Assembly (NCBI GenBank): GCA_016201905.1
Contig: JACQBQ010000056.1
Span: forward strand, 1-64,000
DNA: 64,000 bases
DNA from: Candidatus Melainabacteria bacterium
GTDB lineage: Bacteria > Cyanobacteriota > Vampirovibrionia > 2-02-FULL-35-15
Reading direction: 5' to 3'
In this document: in pieces, positions 62,742 through 64,000 of the stretch
How the letters are laid out: the number at the start of each line of letters is the position of its first letter
Position numbering within the stretch: position 1 is the first letter of the stretch
Position numbers and translations under genes: made by a program
Notes under the pieces: generated by a model
The model's database searches: none
The model's input: only the letters and a program-made list of their open reading frames with translations
What the model was told of the DNA's origin: nothing

Positions 62742-63512
62742 ATGAATGATAGAAATCTTCAAGAAGAAAAATCATCTAAGAATGTAGATCGTAGAGATTT
62801 TTTAAAGTTAGGTTTGTTAACGACAGCAGCAGCTTTAAGTGCTAAGCCTTCACAAGCTACCCCACTAACAGGTAAAACAGAAGTAAAACCACCTCTTCAA
62901 AAATACATTGCAAAACAATATGACAAGCTTTTAGGTGGTGCATTAAATGGAATAAGTGATAATCAATTAAAAGCTCATTTTGCACTGTATGAAGGATACA
63001 TAACGAAAATCAATGAGCTTGAATCAAGGATTAAAAGCTTTGACACTAATAATCCAGACACTATTAACTATCGCGGCTGGCATTTGGAACAGACAAGTAT
63101 GTTAAACGGTGCTGTTTTGCACGAGCTTTATTTTGGAAACCTTGGAACTGCTGAAAAAGAACCAGGTGGTGCTTTAAAGAAAATGATTGATCGAGATTTT
63201 GGAAGTGTTCAAAATTTTATTGGTCATTTGAAAACAGTTGGTAAGATAGCTCATGGCTGGTCGCTTGCAGCATTAAACTTTAGAACAGGGAAAATAAATG
63301 TTTACGGGCTTGAAAGGCATAACTTAAACGTCCCGACCATGGTTTATCCAATTTTAGTTCTAGATGTATATGAGCATGCATATATGATTGATTATAGTAC
63401 TGACAGAAAGAAGTACCTTGATGCTTTTGTTATGAATCTGAATTGGAAACCAGTACAGGAAAGACTGGAAATGGCATTATCAATTCCTTTCGGTGAAGCA
63501 GTTACTGTTTAA
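62742..63512 (+). CDS. Tat-exported Fe/Mn superoxide dismutase
   Basis: A 256-residue protein. The N-terminus has a twin-Arg signal (VDRRDFLKLGLLTTAAALSA, R17-R18), so it is exported folded through Tat. The mature domain is an Fe/Mn SOD with all four metal ligands: H79, H127 (LHELYFGNL), D208 and H212 (LDVYEHAYMIDY), spaced as in known enzymes. It detoxifies superoxide outside the cytoplasm. AAAGGAG lies 8 bases before ATG. A metallophosphoesterase follows 12 bases on. Confidence 0.9.
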   Translation: MNDRNLQEEKSSKNVDRRDFLKLGLLTTAAALSAKPSQATPLTGKTEVKPPLQKYIAKQYDKLLGGALNGISDNQLKAHFALYEGYITKINELESRIKSFDTNNPDTINYRGWHLEQTSMLNGAVLHELYFGNLGTAEKEPGGALKKMIDRDFGSVQNFIGHLKTVGKIAHGWSLAALNFRTGKINVYGLERHNLNVPTMVYPILVLDVYEHAYMIDYSTDRKKYLDAFVMNLNWKPVQERLEMALSIPFGEAVTV

Positions 63513-63524
63513 AAAGGAAACAAG

Positions 63525-64000
63525 GTGACAAAAAAATTAAATATTAATTCGCGTCATTGCGAGAAGGTCGAAGACCGACGAAGCAATCTCAAAAACGTGA
63601 ACAAGTTAGAAAGATTGCTGTGGATTTATGTTCTTGCAATAACGCTCAGCGTTTTTGGTTTTTTATCCAGCTTTTTTGTAACTATAAAAGCAAATGAACC
63701 AAAACCACTTTTGCATTTTGTTCAAATCTCTGATACTCACTTACAGCATTCATATGCTAAAGATGCTGAAAGACTTCTAGGTAGCTCTGAAAAACTTCTT
63801 ACTGATGCTGTAGCTGAGATTAATGAGATAAAAGACCTGGATTTTGTTTTGTCGACAGGTGATCAAGTAGATGTACCAGAAGAAAAACTCGTAGACAAAT
63901 ATATTGAAATTACAATGTCTTTAAAATACCCTTTCTATATTTTACTTGGCAATCATGATGTCAGTGTAAATGGAGGCTTAGGTAAAAAAGGCTTCATTAA
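63525..64000 (+). CDS. Metallophosphoesterase, cut by the window end
   Basis: The N-terminal 158 residues of a calcineurin-like phosphoesterase. Membrane or signal helix (LLWIYVLAITLSVFGFLSSF) and metal-binding motifs ISDTHL, STGDQVD and LLGNHD are present. The frame is open from a GTG at 63525 with AAGGAA upstream. Residues 11-40 or so are coded by a REP-like repeat (63553-63643); a second GTG at 63597 lies inside the repeat. Exported and possibly co-transcribed with the SOD. Confidence 0.75.
   Translation, partial: MTKKLNINSRHCEKVEDRRSNLKNVNKLERLLWIYVLAITLSVFGFLSSFFVTIKANEPKPLLHFVQISDTHLQHSYAKDAERLLGSSEKLLTDAVAEINEIKDLDFVLSTGDQVDVPEEKLVDKYIEITMSLKYPFYILLGNHDVSVNGGLGKKGFI
63553..63643. repeat. 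REP-like palindromic repeat, copy e (degenerate, translated)
   Basis: Begins GTCATTGCGAGAAGG with GAAGCAATCTC and ends near CTTGCAATAAC. In frame with the phosphoesterase it encodes text such as SRHCEKVEDRRSNLKN. Confidence 0.65.

Overview
The window is AT-rich, densely coding bacterial DNA with no photosynthesis genes. A non-photosynthetic relative of the Cyanobacteria (Melainabacteria/Vampirovibrionia type) is my best guess, at about 50%. Reasons: the ATP synthase has both b and b' stator subunits, YidC carries a large loop between its first membrane segments, a GH116 glucosidase is present, and the genome is rich in short palindromic repeats. FecR, TPR and beta-barrel proteins, a Tat-exported superoxide dismutase and Tat machinery point to a two-membrane envelope.

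Region 1 (1-17.7 kb) is accessory DNA. A minus-strand replication-type module (primase-ATPase, PIF1-like helicase, DUF5659-like and other small proteins; 129-5086) is followed by three secreted, partly Cys-rich proteins (5252-7942). Divergent from these are an XRE/Cro-type regulator and a 1216-residue nuclease-helicase ending in two phage-integrase repeat units. Both plus-strand genes are preceded by inverted repeats with the same half-sites (TTGTAGT/ACTACAA), so they look like one controlled, restriction-like or defence unit. A frame-shifted DUF4268-type pseudogene, orphan small genes, two DUF4143 ATPases and dispersed repeats follow.

Region 2 (17.7-30.4 kb) is mostly core metabolism: GH116 glucosidase, TatA, ferredoxin-NADP reductase, a saccharopine-dehydrogenase-like protein, HisI, GltX, a short MscS-like channel and part of the ATP synthase (c, b', b, delta, alpha only).

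Region 3 (30.5-54.7 kb) holds SbcC, a bifunctional Rel/SpoT, small secreted Cys-rich proteins, Maf, a TPR lipoprotein-like gene next to a large FecR-TPR-beta-barrel protein, MoxR, DnaJ, PyrF, PmbA/TldD, PAP2, UbiD, MurA, DUF167, a patatin-like protein and an aldehyde dehydrogenase.

Region 4 (54.9-64 kb) is the dnaA / rpmH-rnpA-yidD-yidC neighbourhood typical near bacterial origins. It is followed by a glyoxalase-fold protein, a type IV pilin-like protein, two related structured RNAs with intrinsic terminators (59.58-59.81 and 60.32-60.51 kb), two low-complexity proteins, PurD, a Tat-exported Fe/Mn superoxide dismutase, and a metallophosphoesterase cut by the window end.

The most unusual signals are: the pair of structured RNAs with compensatory changes; a roughly 90-base two-hairpin element directly upstream of pyrF, murA and rpmH, with one hairpin also inside ubiD; the controller/nuclease-helicase unit with shared operators; palindromic repeats that are translated as part of proteins; and many genes whose -10 box lies 6-9 bases before the start codon, suggesting leaderless mRNAs.
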